From Bradyrhizobium viridifuturi (GTDB lineage Bacteria > Pseudomonadota > Alphaproteobacteria > Rhizobiales > Xanthobacteraceae), in NCBI RefSeq assembly GCF_001238275.1, contig NZ_LGTB01000042.1, positions 34,793-98,792 of the forward strand: DNA of 64,000 nucleotides. The letters are read 5' to 3'. The notes beneath the pieces were generated by a model. The model searched no databases, was not told the origin of the DNA, and saw nothing but the letters and a program-made list of their open reading frames with translations. A program made the position numbers and the translations under genes. Positions 52,642 to 61,861 of this stretch are shown piece by piece. Within the stretch, counting starts at the first letter, position 1; each line of letters begins with the position of its first letter.

Positions 52642-53322
52642 ATGAACAAGGAGTTCGACGACCGCCTTGTTCGTTTCCGCAAGCTGCCGATGCCGGTCCG
52701 CGTCGTGGTGGGCCGGCCGCGCACCTTCACTTCGATCGTGGTCGGCATCATCGTCGCGCTGTTGATGCCCGGCTCGCTACGCCTCGTCACGCGCCTGCTT
52801 GCCGGCTGGGACGCTTTTGCCGCGCTCTATCTCGTGCTCGCCTACGTGATGATGCTGCGCTGTGGCGTCGCCCACATCAAGCGCAGCGCCATATTGCAGG
52901 ACGACGGCCGTTTCCTGATCCTGCTGGTGACCGCATTCGGCGCGCTGGCGAGCCTACTGGCCATCGTGTTCGAGCTCGGCGCATCCGAGGGCAGCCCGAC
53001 CGGACTGGCGGTGGCCATCGTCACCATCACGCTGTCATGGACGATGGTCCACACCGCATTCGCGCTGCACTACGCCCACGAGTTCTATCGCGGCAAGGCA
53101 CCCGGCGGATTGCAGTTTCCGAGCGGCGATGAGCATACCGACGCCGACTACTGGGACTTCGTCTATTTCTCATTCGTGATCGGCATGACCGCGCAGGTCT
53201 CCGATGTCGGCATCACCGACAAGATCATCCGCCGCACCGCGACCGTGCACGGCATCATCTCGTTCGTGTTCAACACCGCGCTGCTGGCGCTCATGGTGAA
53301 CATCGCGGCGAGCTTGATCTAG
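52642..53322 (+). CDS. DUF1345 family membrane protein
   Basis: 226 residues with five or more membrane helices. DUF1345 signatures are SWTMVHTAFALHYAHEFYRGK, DADYWDFVYFSFVIGMTAQVSDVGITDKIIRRTATVHGIISFVFNTALLALMVN. The start at 52642 lies 16 bases after ispA, so the two are probably co-transcribed. Function unknown; many members are predicted inner-membrane proteins of about this length. Confidence 0.92.
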   Translation: MNKEFDDRLVRFRKLPMPVRVVVGRPRTFTSIVVGIIVALLMPGSLRLVTRLLAGWDAFAALYLVLAYVMMLRCGVAHIKRSAILQDDGRFLILLVTAFGALASLLAIVFELGASEGSPTGLAVAIVTITLSWTMVHTAFALHYAHEFYRGKAPGGLQFPSGDEHTDADYWDFVYFSFVIGMTAQVSDVGITDKIIRRTATVHGIISFVFNTALLALMVNIAASLI

Positions 53323-53343
53323 TCCAGGGGTAAACTCGCTGCG

Positions 53344-53466
53344 CCTCTCCCGCTTGCAGGGGAGGTCGGATCGCATCGAAGATGCGATCCGGGTGGGGGC
53401 TCTCTCCAGGATGCGATTCGTGGAGAGAGCCCCCACCCCAGCCCTCCCCCCGCAAGCGGGAGAGGG
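53344..53466. repeat. intergenic repeat family D (nested inverted repeats)
   Basis: CCTCTCCCGCTTGCAGGGGA pairs with CCCCCCGCAAGCGGGAGAGG, and GGTGGGGGCTCTCTCC pairs with GGAGAGAGCCCCCACC inside it. The core holds GGATCGCATC-GAA-GATGCGATCC. It sits between two convergent genes. Confidence 0.8.
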
Positions 53467-53508
53467 AGCAAACCTCCTTCGCGGCAAGTGTGATCTCGCT
53501 ACCCGGCG

Positions 53509-55404
53509 CTAATTGCAGACCTCGACGTTGCCGACGTTGCCGCCAGGGCCGCCGCCGCCGCGGTACTCCAGATGGCAGCCGCGCCTGACCGGGCGGCACA
53601 GATAGGCATCGCACATGATCTGACCGCTGCCGCCGCCTTCCGCCCTTGCACGGCCCTGCGGGCGCGGAATCTCCGCGGACGGCACCTGCGGCTCGCGCTG
53701 CGGATGGAAGGCACGTTCGCGCTCGCGTCGCGACGGACGCTCATCGCTGTCGCGCTTGGCAACCGGCTTCCGCTCGCGCCGCTTCTCGCACTCATTGTCG
53801 TCGTTGAGGAAAGAGCCCTCGGCGCAGACGATCCTGGTGCAGCGATCGCCGTCGGCCTTGTAGCCGTGCTCGCAGGCCAGCGGACAGACGCGGGACTGCT
53901 TCAGCTTGACGGCATCGAGCGTGTCGACGCTGGCGGCCTTGATGTCGAGCTTGGTGCCGGCATAGCGGTTGAACAGCGTCAGCGAGCGCTGCGACGCCGC
54001 GTTCCAGTCGCCATCGACGGCGCCGGTCAGGCAGCCGACGCGGCGCAATTCGGTCTGCACCGATTTGACCACGTCGGCCTCGGGCGAACCGGTCGCCAGA
54101 GCCGCCACAGTCGTGCTCTTCTCGGGGGGAGCCGGCGGGGCTGGCGGAGTGGCCGCAGCCTGCGTTGCCGGCTGATCGGGAACCGCCTTGTTCGCCGCGG
54201 TGCGATCGGCGAGCGCGGCATCCGCCTGACGCTTCTGCTCGGCAGCGGTGGCCTGATCCTGCGCGACCTGCTTGGCCCGTTCGGCGGCAAGACGCGCCGC
54301 TTCGGCGGCCTTCGCGTCGGCCTCGGCCTTCGCCTGCTGCGCCTTCTGCGCGCCCTCAGCGGCGAGCCGTGCACGCTCCTGCTCGGCCAGACGCGCCTTC
54401 TCGGTGGCGGCGACGCGCGCGTCCTCGGCCGCGAACTTCTCGAGCTGCAACCTGGCAAGGTTGGCGTAGTAGCCATTCGGATATTGGGCGAGGAAAGCGT
54501 TCATCGCGCTTCTGTTGCCGATCTGCAGCGCCAGCTCGTAGTCGCGGCGGGCCTCCGACTGCGGCGTCGCTGCCGGCGCGGCGGGCGGGGCAGCGGCAGC
54601 AGCGGCGGGCGCCTGCTTGGCCGGTGCCGGCACCAGCGGCACGTCCTCGCCGCCGAGCGAGCCATAGACGAACGGCTCCTGGCGGTTGTTGGTGGTCTTC
54701 AGCACCTCGTCGCGGACATAGCCGAAGGCGCGGCGGACATCGAGGCCGGGGGTCGGCAGGAACTTCGACAGCGCGATCGTGAACGGGCTGTTCTTGCCGT
54801 CGCCGTCGGCCGCCGTAGACCCGGCCTTCGCCGAATAGGCGATCAGCACGTTCGGACTGGTCGGCTCGACCTTGGCGAGGCCCTGCCCGATCGCCCGGGT
54901 CGCCAGCGTCCGCTTCATGGTCTTGGCGAACGGGTTGTCGCGGCAGGCATCGAGGATCACCAGCCGCAGCTTCCGCGCCGGCTCGATCGCGACCAGGATG
55001 CGGTCGAGCGAAAACGCCTCGTCATAGACGTCGGTGTCGCGCTCCAGCCGGGCATCGACCGGGATCAGGTAGTTGGCACCGTCCACCTCGATGCCGTGGC
55101 CCGCGTAGTAGACCAGCGCGATATCGGCATCGCGGGCGAGGTCGGCGAATTCGCGCAGCGCGCGGCGGGTCTCGACCGCCGGCAGGTCCTTGCGGAAGTC
55201 GACCACGTCGAAGCCGGCATTCTTCAGCGTCGCGGCTATCACCGAGGCATCGTTGACCGGGTTGGCCAGCGGCACGGTGTTCCGATACGCCGAGTTGCCA
55301 AGCACCAGGGCCACGCGCTTCTCGGCGAAGGCCGGCTGGCAGATGATCAGCAGAAAAGCCGCGACGGCGAGCAGCAATCGATTCAAGTTCAAAGACCCGT
55401 TCAT
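53509..55404 (-). CDS. secreted caspase-like (C14) peptidase-domain protein
   Basis: 631 residues with a signal peptide (NRLLLAVAAFLLIICQPAFA, residues 8-27). The caspase-like domain (about 28-260) has the His103 motif YYAGHGIE and Cys154 in LDACRDNPFA, so the catalytic dyad is present. Residues 270-450 are Ala/Lys/Glu-rich and predict coiled coil (EKARLAEQERARLAAEG). The C-terminus is Arg-rich with several Cys residues that may form disulfides (CPLACEHGYKADGDRCTRIVC; RPVRRGCHLEYRGGG). Bacterial secreted caspase-like proteins of this layout are common in rhizobia; substrates are unknown. Confidence 0.9.
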   Translation of the reverse strand: MNGSLNLNRLLLAVAAFLLIICQPAFAEKRVALVLGNSAYRNTVPLANPVNDASVIAATLKNAGFDVVDFRKDLPAVETRRALREFADLARDADIALVYYAGHGIEVDGANYLIPVDARLERDTDVYDEAFSLDRILVAIEPARKLRLVILDACRDNPFAKTMKRTLATRAIGQGLAKVEPTSPNVLIAYSAKAGSTAADGDGKNSPFTIALSKFLPTPGLDVRRAFGYVRDEVLKTTNNRQEPFVYGSLGGEDVPLVPAPAKQAPAAAAAAPPAAPAATPQSEARRDYELALQIGNRSAMNAFLAQYPNGYYANLARLQLEKFAAEDARVAATEKARLAEQERARLAAEGAQKAQQAKAEADAKAAEAARLAAERAKQVAQDQATAAEQKRQADAALADRTAANKAVPDQPATQAAATPPAPPAPPEKSTTVAALATGSPEADVVKSVQTELRRVGCLTGAVDGDWNAASQRSLTLFNRYAGTKLDIKAASVDTLDAVKLKQSRVCPLACEHGYKADGDRCTRIVCAEGSFLNDDNECEKRRERKPVAKRDSDERPSRRERERAFHPQREPQVPSAEIPRPQGRARAEGGGSGQIMCDAYLCRPVRRGCHLEYRGGGGPGGNVGNVEVCN

Positions 55405-55608
55405 GGCGACACTCTGGCCGTTTTTCAGCATGCAGGTCCATCTACCAGAATCAAGCGCGGCACTTTGTGAGGCGCCTCACGATCCGCGCCGGCGTGGACC
55501 ATGCCATCCTGACGGTTAGTCGACGAAACGGACCGCCGGTTCGGATTTGGCCGGGCACGGGATTTCGTGCACGATCCGGGCAACGAGAACAAGGATACGG
55601 AGGACCTG

Positions 55609-56037
55609 ATGCAGGGCACAAGCGCGGCGGTTCCATCCGCCAGGGCCGGCATGGTCGGCGCCAGGTTCGGCGTCATGGCCCGAAACCTCCTCGCCGTCGC
55701 GCTGCTGGCCGGCTGCGCCGCGGGCTGCGGCCTGGTCGATGCCGTGTTCGATGGCTTCAAGCACGCCAAGGCCGTCGAGAACGATCTTGTTGCGATGGTC
55801 GGGGTCAAGCCGACGGTCGGGTTCAACTGGCACAATGGCCGGCTCACGTCGGTCACCGTCACCTTCCCCAGCCTGCTGCACGACAAGCCGTTGCAGGAAC
55901 TTGCCGACGCTGCGCGCACCGCGGTCGGCAAGGAGTTCAAGCAGCGCGCCGACGACGTCGTGCTCGCCTTCTCGCTGGGGCCGTCCGAGACGTCCGCGGC
56001 ACAAGCGGACCAGACACAGGGCAAGAACTTGCCTTGA
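55609..56037 (+). CDS. putative lipoprotein of unknown function
   Basis: 142 residues from an ATG with a GGAGGACC box. A basic leader of 22 residues precedes ARNLLAVALLAGCAAGCGLV, where LAGC or AAGC could be a lipobox, so the mature protein may be lipidated. The remainder (VGFNWHNGRLTSVTVTFPSL, KPLQELADAARTAVGKEFKQRADDVVLAFSLG) is compact. I do not recognise the family. Divergent from the caspase-like gene. Confidence 0.72.
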   Translation: MQGTSAAVPSARAGMVGARFGVMARNLLAVALLAGCAAGCGLVDAVFDGFKHAKAVENDLVAMVGVKPTVGFNWHNGRLTSVTVTFPSLLHDKPLQELADAARTAVGKEFKQRADDVVLAFSLGPSETSAAQADQTQGKNLP

Positions 56038-56057
56038 GCGGATTTATTCCCTGCCTT

Positions 56058-56504
56058 TTATTCCCCGCCTTGCGTCACGTGCTCCTGATATTGCGGCAGG
56101 TCGTCCAGTATCGCGTACCACGGCGCCTTGGAGCCGACGAAGATATGCGCGGTCGGCCGGATCGAGGGCGCATCGCGCAGCGTACCCATCGTGACATGGA
56201 CATAAGCGCCGTTACGGACCTGCGAATAGAGCAGCGACCCGCAGCGGCCGCAATGCGCGTCGTGGGTGATCTCATCGCCGTAGATCAGCAGACCGTCGGC
56301 GCCGCGCGTGACGGCAAACTTTTCGCGCACAATCCCCGCGAACGGCTTGAACGCCGAGCCCGTGGTGCGCCGGCAGTTCGAGCAGTGACAATTCAGCGCA
56401 TAGGCAAACGCGTCGACCACCTCGTAGCGCACGTCGCGGCAGAAGCATTCGCCGGTCAGGATGGTTTCATTCGAATTTGCGTTCGAATTTGCAGATGTGG
56501 TCAC
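56058..56504 (-). CDS. GFA-family (glutathione-dependent formaldehyde-activating-like) protein
   Basis: 148 residues with the zinc Cys pattern of the GFA fold: GECFCRDVRYE, NCHCSNCRRTTGSAFKPFAGI and HCGRCGSLLYSQ, then HVTMGTLRDAPSIRPTAHIFVGSKAPWY. The preferred start is a GTG at 56504 behind GAGGAG with a 6-base spacer. GFA proteins bind zinc; formaldehyde handling is documented for only some members. Convergent with the lipoprotein gene. Confidence 0.9.
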   Translation of the reverse strand: MTTSANSNANSNETILTGECFCRDVRYEVVDAFAYALNCHCSNCRRTTGSAFKPFAGIVREKFAVTRGADGLLIYGDEITHDAHCGRCGSLLYSQVRNGAYVHVTMGTLRDAPSIRPTAHIFVGSKAPWYAILDDLPQYQEHVTQGGE

Positions 56505-56570
56505 AACTTGCTCCTCACGCAGAATTTTGCCGCCGGCCATGGCGCGATGCGGCGGTTCGCGGCTAAATTC

Positions 56571-56675
56571 TAGAGCCCTTTCCAATCCGATTGAATCGGA
56601 ACGGGGCTCGCGATTCTCGTTCGACGCGCTTTCCTCACGCGAAGCGGTCCCCGCTTCGCCCGAAAACGCGCCCTA
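56571..56675 (+). repeat. dispersed repeat family E
   Basis: Closely matches 27153-27257: hairpin CCGATTGAATCGGAACGGGGC, GACGCGCTTTCCTCACGCGA and a CGAAAACGCGC end. Lies between the GFA and NTF2-like genes. Confidence 0.75.
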
Positions 56676-56707
56676 GTAGACCAAAACCCTGCCGGGAGGA
56701 CCAACCC

Positions 56708-57082
56708 ATGAGCCAAGATCGATCCACCGTCGAGAACGTCGTCCAAACCTATTTCGACGGCCTCTATGAGAGCAATGCCGACAAGCTCGCCGAAGCCTTT
56801 CATCCGAGCGCCGACCTGCGCTGGGTGGAGAAGGGCGAGCTGAAGGTCCTGACCGTGCCGGACTGGCTCGCCTTGGTGCGCAAGCGCACGTCGGCGAAGG
56901 CCGAAGGCAAGCCGCGCGAGGACTTCATCGTCACCATCGACCGCTCCGACGACAACACGGCCTTCATCAAGGTGCGCTGCCAGCTGCCGCCGCGCTATTT
57001 CACCGACTACCTTGTCGCCATGAAGCTCGCCGACGGCTGGCAGATCGTCTCGAAGTCGTACCGCTACGACCTCAAGGACTGA
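56708..57082 (+). CDS. NTF2-like/DUF4440-type protein (lumazine-binding-like)
   Basis: 124 residues: SQDRSTVENVVQTYFDGLYESNADKLAEAFHPSADLRWVEKGELKVLTVPDWLALVRKR, then DDNTAFIKVRCQLPPRYFTDYLVAMKLADGWQIVSKSYRY. This is the pattern of putative lumazine-binding/NTF2-like proteins. A GGGAGGACC box precedes the ATG. Function unknown; such proteins are often small-ligand binders. Confidence 0.87.
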   Translation: MSQDRSTVENVVQTYFDGLYESNADKLAEAFHPSADLRWVEKGELKVLTVPDWLALVRKRTSAKAEGKPREDFIVTIDRSDDNTAFIKVRCQLPPRYFTDYLVAMKLADGWQIVSKSYRYDLKD

Positions 57083-57125
57083 CCGCCGGTCCACTGCGTC
57101 TCCACGACGGCTTTGCGACACGGCC

Positions 57126-57247
57126 AACATCATGATGCGTTTCCACGGAATCGCGTCATGATCCCATCTCCTTGTTTGAGGATGATCTCGGCGCAAACGC
57201 GTTCCGCGTTTGTCGCGGGAAACCGGTTTCCACTTTTCCGGATCATG
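57126..57247. repeat. dispersed repeat family E, longer variant
   Basis: Starts CATGATGCGTTTCCACGGAA and ends GGAAACCGGTTTCCACTTTT and CCGGATCATG, with internal GCAAACGCG/CGCGTTTG inversions. It fills most of the 232-base gap upstream of the antiporter. Confidence 0.65.
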
Positions 57248-57314
57248 CCCCTGCGGCCCGGCTCCGGCCGGACCGCATTGACTGGCGCCGGTTTCCGGGC
57301 GAATTGAGCCCGTG

Positions 57315-58921
57315 ATGGAAGCCAAGTTTCAGATTTTTCTCACTTTGCTCGGGGTGCTGGCGGGAACCGCGCTGGTGGCGCGGCGGACCGATATCGCGCC
57401 GGCGATCCTGCTGCTGCTGGTCGGCATCGTGCTGGCCTTCGTGCCGGGAATGCCGTCGCTGGAACTGCCGCCCGAGCTCGTGCTTCTGGTGGTGCTGCCG
57501 CCGCTGATCTATTCGGCCAGCGTCGCGATGAGCTGGCGCGAGTTCAAGGCCAACCTGCGGCCGATCATCCTGCTGTCGGTCGGCTGCGTGATCTTCACCG
57601 CCTTCATGGTCGCGCCGCGACCCATTACCTGATCGGCCTGCCCTGGAGCACCGGCTTCCTGCTCGGCGCCATCGTCGCGCCGCCGGACGTGGTCGCGCCG
57701 CTGGCGATCGCGCGCAAGCTTGGAATGCCGCGCCGCATCCTGGTGATCCTCGAGGGCGAAGGGCTCGCCAATGACGCCACCGCGCTGATCCTCTATCGCT
57801 TTGCGCTGGCCGCCATCACCACCGGGCTGTTCTCGCTGCCGAAGGCGACCGGCACGTTCTTCGTCATCGTCGCCGCCGAGATCGCGTTCGGCACCGCGGT
57901 CGGCTGGCTCAGCCTGCGCGCCCGCCGCAGAGCCCGGGATCCGCAGGTCGAGATCACGCTGTCCTTGATCACGCCCTATCTCGCCTACTGGATTCCGGAG
58001 CATTTCGGCGGCAGCGGCGTGATCGCAACCGTCGCCTGCGGGCTCTATATGAGCTGGAACGGGCCGCTGCTGATTTCCGCCGCGACGCGCCTGCAGGGCA
58101 TCTTCTTCTGGGATTTGATCATCTACCTGATCGAGGGGCTGCTGTTCCTCCTGACCGGCTTCCAGATGCGCTCGCTGTACGAGAAGTCGAAGTCGTTTCC
58201 GCTGCACGACATCCTGACCGCCACCGTGCTGGTCGCAATCATCGTGATCGTCGCGCGGTTCCTGTGGGTGTTTCCCGGCACCTATCTGCCGCGCTGGATC
58301 AGCCGGCGGGTGCGCGAACGCGATCCGCTGCCGTCGTGGCGAGCGGTGTTCGTGGTCGCCTTCACCGGCGTGCGCGGCGCGGTCTCGCTGGCCGCGGCGC
58401 TGGCGCTGCCGCTGACGCTGCCGAGCGGCGAGGCCTTCCCGTATCGCGACCTGATCCTGTTCGTCGCCTTCGGCGTGATCTTCGTGACGCTGGTCGGGCT
58501 CGGCCTCGGACTGCCGCCGGTGGTGCGCTGGCTCGGCCTCGCCAGGGACGGACGCAGCGAGCACATCGCCGAGCACGAGCAGGAAATCGCGGCGCGGCGC
58601 GAGGCGCTGAACGCCGCGCTGAAGTCGCTCGACGCCATCACCGACGACCGCGAACTGTCCGACGAGGTGATCAAGCTGTTGCGGTCGCGCCACGAGATCC
58701 GGATCAACCAGCTGCCCGACTCGCTCGACCCCGACAAGCACGACGTCTCCGCCACCGGCACCGCGCTGACGCGGGAGCTGATCTCCTCCGAGCGCAAGTT
58801 CATCCACATGCTGCTGCGCGACGGCAAGATCACCGACGAGACCAGGCGCCGCATCGAGCGCGACCTGGATCTGGAGGAAGCGAGCCTTTCGAACCGCGAG
58901 TATCGAAGGATGCCGCTGTAG
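57315..58921 (+). pseudogene. CPA1-family Na+/H+ (NhaP-type) antiporter, frameshifted near 57612-57620
   Basis: About 535 residues once one missing base is restored: the first frame ends ILLSVGCVIFTAFMVA and the second continues AATHYLIGLPWSTGFLLGAIVAPPDVVAPLAIARKLGMPRRILVILEGEGLANDATALILYRF. Twelve or so membrane helices follow, with FTGVRGAVSLAAALALPL, then a cytoplasmic helical tail (DELSDEVIKLLRSRHEIRINQL-like region near 58660). The acidic/ND segment of the ion path (EGEGLANDATAL) is intact. It exchanges Na+ or K+ for protons. A GTG at 57312 is an alternative start. A sequencing error is likely. Confidence 0.85.
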
Positions 58922-58928
58922 CCTCGCT

Positions 58929-59058
58929 GTCGTCCCGGACAAGTGCAGCGCGACCCGGGACCGATAACCACCGTTGCCGATTTGGCGAAGGTCGGGGCCA
59001 CAGCGGTCGCAACAACGTTGCAGCTGTGGTTATGGGTCCCGGCTTTCGCCGGGACGAC
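58929..59058. repeat. intergenic repeat family A, variant copy
   Basis: Ends GTCGTCCCGG ... GGGTCCCGGCTTTCGCCGGGACGAC, a GC-shifted version of the ends at 11552 and 20332, lying between the convergent antiporter and Rieske genes. Confidence 0.75.
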
Positions 59059-59066
59059 CGTGGATA

Positions 59067-60407
59067 TTACTCCGCAGCGGCGTTCTGCCCGGGACCGCCG
59101 ACGAAGCCCGCGGGATCGCCGAACCGTTCGATCATCACAGCGGTGAGATCCTTGGTCTTGCTGGTGACGCAGGCGCCGGAGCGCACGGTATAGCGATCCT
59201 GGTGCGCGGCATGCGGCGGCGCCTCGCCCTTTTGCAGCGCGCGGGCCGCCTCCATCACCAGCTTGCGGAAATGCATGATGCCGAGATCGGTCGGGCCGAG
59301 ATGCTCGCGGGTGCGGTCGGCGATCGGGCCCTGGCTGTCCTGCACCGCGGCGTCCTGCTCGGAGACGCCCTTGATGCCGGTGTAGCTCTTGGTCCGCTGC
59401 AGCTTGCGATCGATCAGATAGTCATTCGACTTGTTGCGCAGCGGCACGTAATTCTCGTCGACCACGGCCATCACGCCGTTGCCGTTGGCGTAACCGGCCC
59501 GCTCCGCCTCGGTCAGCGGCCGGTCGGGATTCCACGCATAGGTGTAGATCCAGCAATTGGTGTCGGTGACCGGCACGAAGGTCTGGCCGAACATGTTCTC
59601 GCCCGGCATCGAGCTCGGCGCATAGGAATGGAACGGCATCAGGAACTGGGCGATGCGCCAGTAGATATTGTCGCTGCCGGTGAGCCGGCCGCCGGCCACC
59701 GTGAGCCCCGCCTCATGCGGATTGATCTTGATCACCGGCCGCGGATCCTCGGCGATCCAGCGCATGTGGTCGGTCGCGACCCGCGTCAGCGGGTTCACGA
59801 AGTGCTTCTTGATGTCGAGGATCTCGTTCTCCTCCTTCTCGAAGGAGAGATGCGCGAAGGTGAAATGCGCGGTGTCGATCGAGCCTTCCACCGCCTGCAC
59901 CCAATTGCAGTCCTGCCATTTCTTGGTGACGAAGCGGTGCGAGGCCGGCAGCAGCGCCATCTCCAGCGCCGGCAATTCCGGCATCTGATCGGCCGGGCCC
60001 ATATAGGCCCAGATCATCTCGCCCCATTCGCGCACCGGATAGGACTTGATGCGGATCAGGTCCTTGGCATTGAGGTCCGGATAGGAGGTCGGCATGTCGA
60101 CGCAGCGGCCGTCGGTATCGAACTTCCAGCCGTGGTAGACGCAGCGGATGCCGCATTCCTCGTTGCGGCCGAGCCAGAGATTGGCGCCGCGGTGCGGGCA
60201 GTATTGATCGATGACGCCGACCACGCCTCTCGAGTCGCGGAAGGCAAGCAGCTCCTCGCCCATCACCACGATCTTCTTCGGGTCGCTGTCCGGCTCCGGC
60301 AGTTCTTCCGACAGCAGCACCGGAATCCAGAACCGGCGCAGCAATTCGCCCATTCCCGTTCCTGATCCGGCTTCGGTGAGGAACCTGTTGTCTTCGGCGC
60401 GGAGCAT
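59067..60407 (-). CDS. Rieske non-heme iron oxygenase, large-subunit type
   Basis: 446 residues. The Rieske [2Fe-2S] ligands are Cys70/His72 (CPHRGANLWLG) and Cys89/His92 (CVYHGW). The mononuclear iron site is in EGSIDTAHFTFAH (Asp178, His181, His186). This resembles phthalate 4,5-dioxygenase-type and O-demethylating oxygenases, which hydroxylate or demethylate aromatic acids with electrons from a separate reductase. No reductase or ferredoxin gene is adjacent. The ATG at 60407 has a GGGGAA box. Substrate unknown. Confidence 0.92.
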   Translation of the reverse strand: MLRAEDNRFLTEAGSGTGMGELLRRFWIPVLLSEELPEPDSDPKKIVVMGEELLAFRDSRGVVGVIDQYCPHRGANLWLGRNEECGIRCVYHGWKFDTDGRCVDMPTSYPDLNAKDLIRIKSYPVREWGEMIWAYMGPADQMPELPALEMALLPASHRFVTKKWQDCNWVQAVEGSIDTAHFTFAHLSFEKEENEILDIKKHFVNPLTRVATDHMRWIAEDPRPVIKINPHEAGLTVAGGRLTGSDNIYWRIAQFLMPFHSYAPSSMPGENMFGQTFVPVTDTNCWIYTYAWNPDRPLTEAERAGYANGNGVMAVVDENYVPLRNKSNDYLIDRKLQRTKSYTGIKGVSEQDAAVQDSQGPIADRTREHLGPTDLGIMHFRKLVMEAARALQKGEAPPHAAHQDRYTVRSGACVTSKTKDLTAVMIERFGDPAGFVGGPGQNAAAE

Positions 60408-60586
60408 GGCGTTTCCCCGGGTTGTTTTTGATTTTCCCCGGAGCTTGGCGTAGCGGATGCGGAACGTCAATGCGATTGGCCGCGCGGCCGGCAGCCCTGC
60501 CCCGCGCGCCCATGGATTTACGCCCGCGTTCTGCGCAGCAAGCCGCGTCCGCTGAAAGGGAGTTCAGGGCTGGCCGGCCCTCCCGC

Positions 60587-61186
60587 TCACGGCTTCACGT
60601 AGGCCCACCCCTTTTCCTGCAATTCCATCACGCGCACGACGCCGGACTTCACGACTTCCGCCTGCTTGATGATCGGGATCGACTTGTTCTCGGCCTTCTG
60701 CATCTTCTCCTGGGTGTTGCCGCAGGCCTTGAACGACACTTCAGGTGAACTGAGCGCCATTTCCTCGATGCGCGCCTTCACCGGCGAGGTATCCTCGCGC
60801 AGCATGTGCAGGCCCGGGCCGAAGGTGACGACTTCGATCTTCACCTTCTCGCCGATGCCCTTGTAATACTCGGCCACGTTCGTTGCGTTGTTGAGCGTGA
60901 GATTCATGGCGGCAGGATCATTGCTGTTCACCTGCAGGATCAGGTGATGCTCCTTCCCGTTCGGCACCGCCGGATCGTGCATACGAGCCAATGCGGAGCG
61001 CTTGCGAGCATCGGCAGTGGCCCGCGGCGTTTCAGGTTTCCGGGCGCCAGTCGCCGCGTGAGGCGCAGTCTGCGCGGTCGGGCCCCAGCTTTTTCCGTCT
61101 TGCTGGGCCACCGCAAATGGCGTGGAAGCCAGCACAGCGAGGCTGGCCACCGCAACGAATTTCGCAACAGATTTAAAATTGCACAT
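60587..61186 (-). CDS. periplasmic DsrE-like protein
   Basis: 199 residues with a signal peptide (SVAKFVAVASLAVLASTPFAVAQQ, about 6-29). After a basic, low-complexity linker, the DsrE-type domain begins EHHLILQVNSNDPAAMNLTLNNATNVAEYY, then KVKIEVVTFGPGLHMLREDTSPVKARIEEMAL and VSFKACGNTQEKM with the single conserved Cys. DsrE relatives are sulfur carriers, and exported ones are of unknown function. It is last in an operon with the TagO-like, TAXI and coiled-coil genes. Confidence 0.87.
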   Translation of the reverse strand: MCNFKSVAKFVAVASLAVLASTPFAVAQQDGKSWGPTAQTAPHAATGARKPETPRATADARKRSALARMHDPAVPNGKEHHLILQVNSNDPAAMNLTLNNATNVAEYYKGIGEKVKIEVVTFGPGLHMLREDTSPVKARIEEMALSSPEVSFKACGNTQEKMQKAENKSIPIIKQAEVVKSGVVRVMELQEKGWAYVKP

Positions 61187-61225
61187 CAAGCATCTCCATC
61201 TCGAAAAATTGGCAGGCACACACTT

Positions 61226-61861
61226 TCAATGGCTGGGTCTTGCGACGGCGAGCGGCCATTTGCAGACCCCGGCCATCCTCGCGCGCATCGCGTCCAACCC
61301 CGCGAGCGAGAAGGTCGCATCCTGGGCAGCCCCGGCGCCGCGTGAGAGGTGGACGGCAAGCACCGCGTTATCGGGAAGCGATTGCAACAGGCGAACGACA
61401 TCGCCAGCGACGGCGACACCGGAACCAACCGCCGGCATGGTTGCGGCGACCTGCACCGGTGAACCGCCGTTGATGCGGTAGGAAATCGCATAGCCGTCGC
61501 CCCGGCCCGAGATGGCTGGTCCCGAGAAGGACAATTCGGTCCGCCCGCCGCGACACCGGATCGACAGCTTGACGGATGAATCGACCGAGTCGGACGTTGT
61601 CGCAGTTGCGATCGGTGAATAGTCCACCGGCGACGTCGTCTCGCTGATCGTCCAACGGTCCGCTTTCGACGCTTCGCGGCGAGCCGGTGCTGCTGCATGC
61701 GACAGCTTGTCGAGGCACTCCAGCCGCGCTTCACGTTCGAGCTGAGAACAGGCGCGCAGCTGTGCCATGGGATCTCTCATGGGATCCTCCACCCCCTGCG
61801 CGAGGGCAACGCCGTTGACGACGGCGACTGCCACAACAAGCGGGGCGGAAAACCTGGTCAT
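61226..61861 (-). CDS. TagO/VasI-like periplasmic protein (T6SS-associated family)
   Basis: 211 residues with a signal peptide (FSAPLVVAVAVVNGVALAQG, 4-23). The opening LRACSQLEREARLECLDKL, WTISETTSPVDYSP, LSIRCRGGRTELSFSG, YAISYRINGGSPV and the end ATFSLAGLDAMRARMAGVCKWP match the VasI/TagO family linked to some type VI secretion systems. No T6SS core gene is in the window, so the link to secretion is only by family. The start overlaps the TAXI stop by 4 bases. Confidence 0.82.
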   Translation of the reverse strand: MTRFSAPLVVAVAVVNGVALAQGVEDPMRDPMAQLRACSQLEREARLECLDKLSHAAAPARREASKADRWTISETTSPVDYSPIATATTSDSVDSSVKLSIRCRGGRTELSFSGPAISGRGDGYAISYRINGGSPVQVAATMPAVGSGVAVAGDVVRLLQSLPDNAVLAVHLSRGAGAAQDATFSLAGLDAMRARMAGVCKWPLAVARPSH

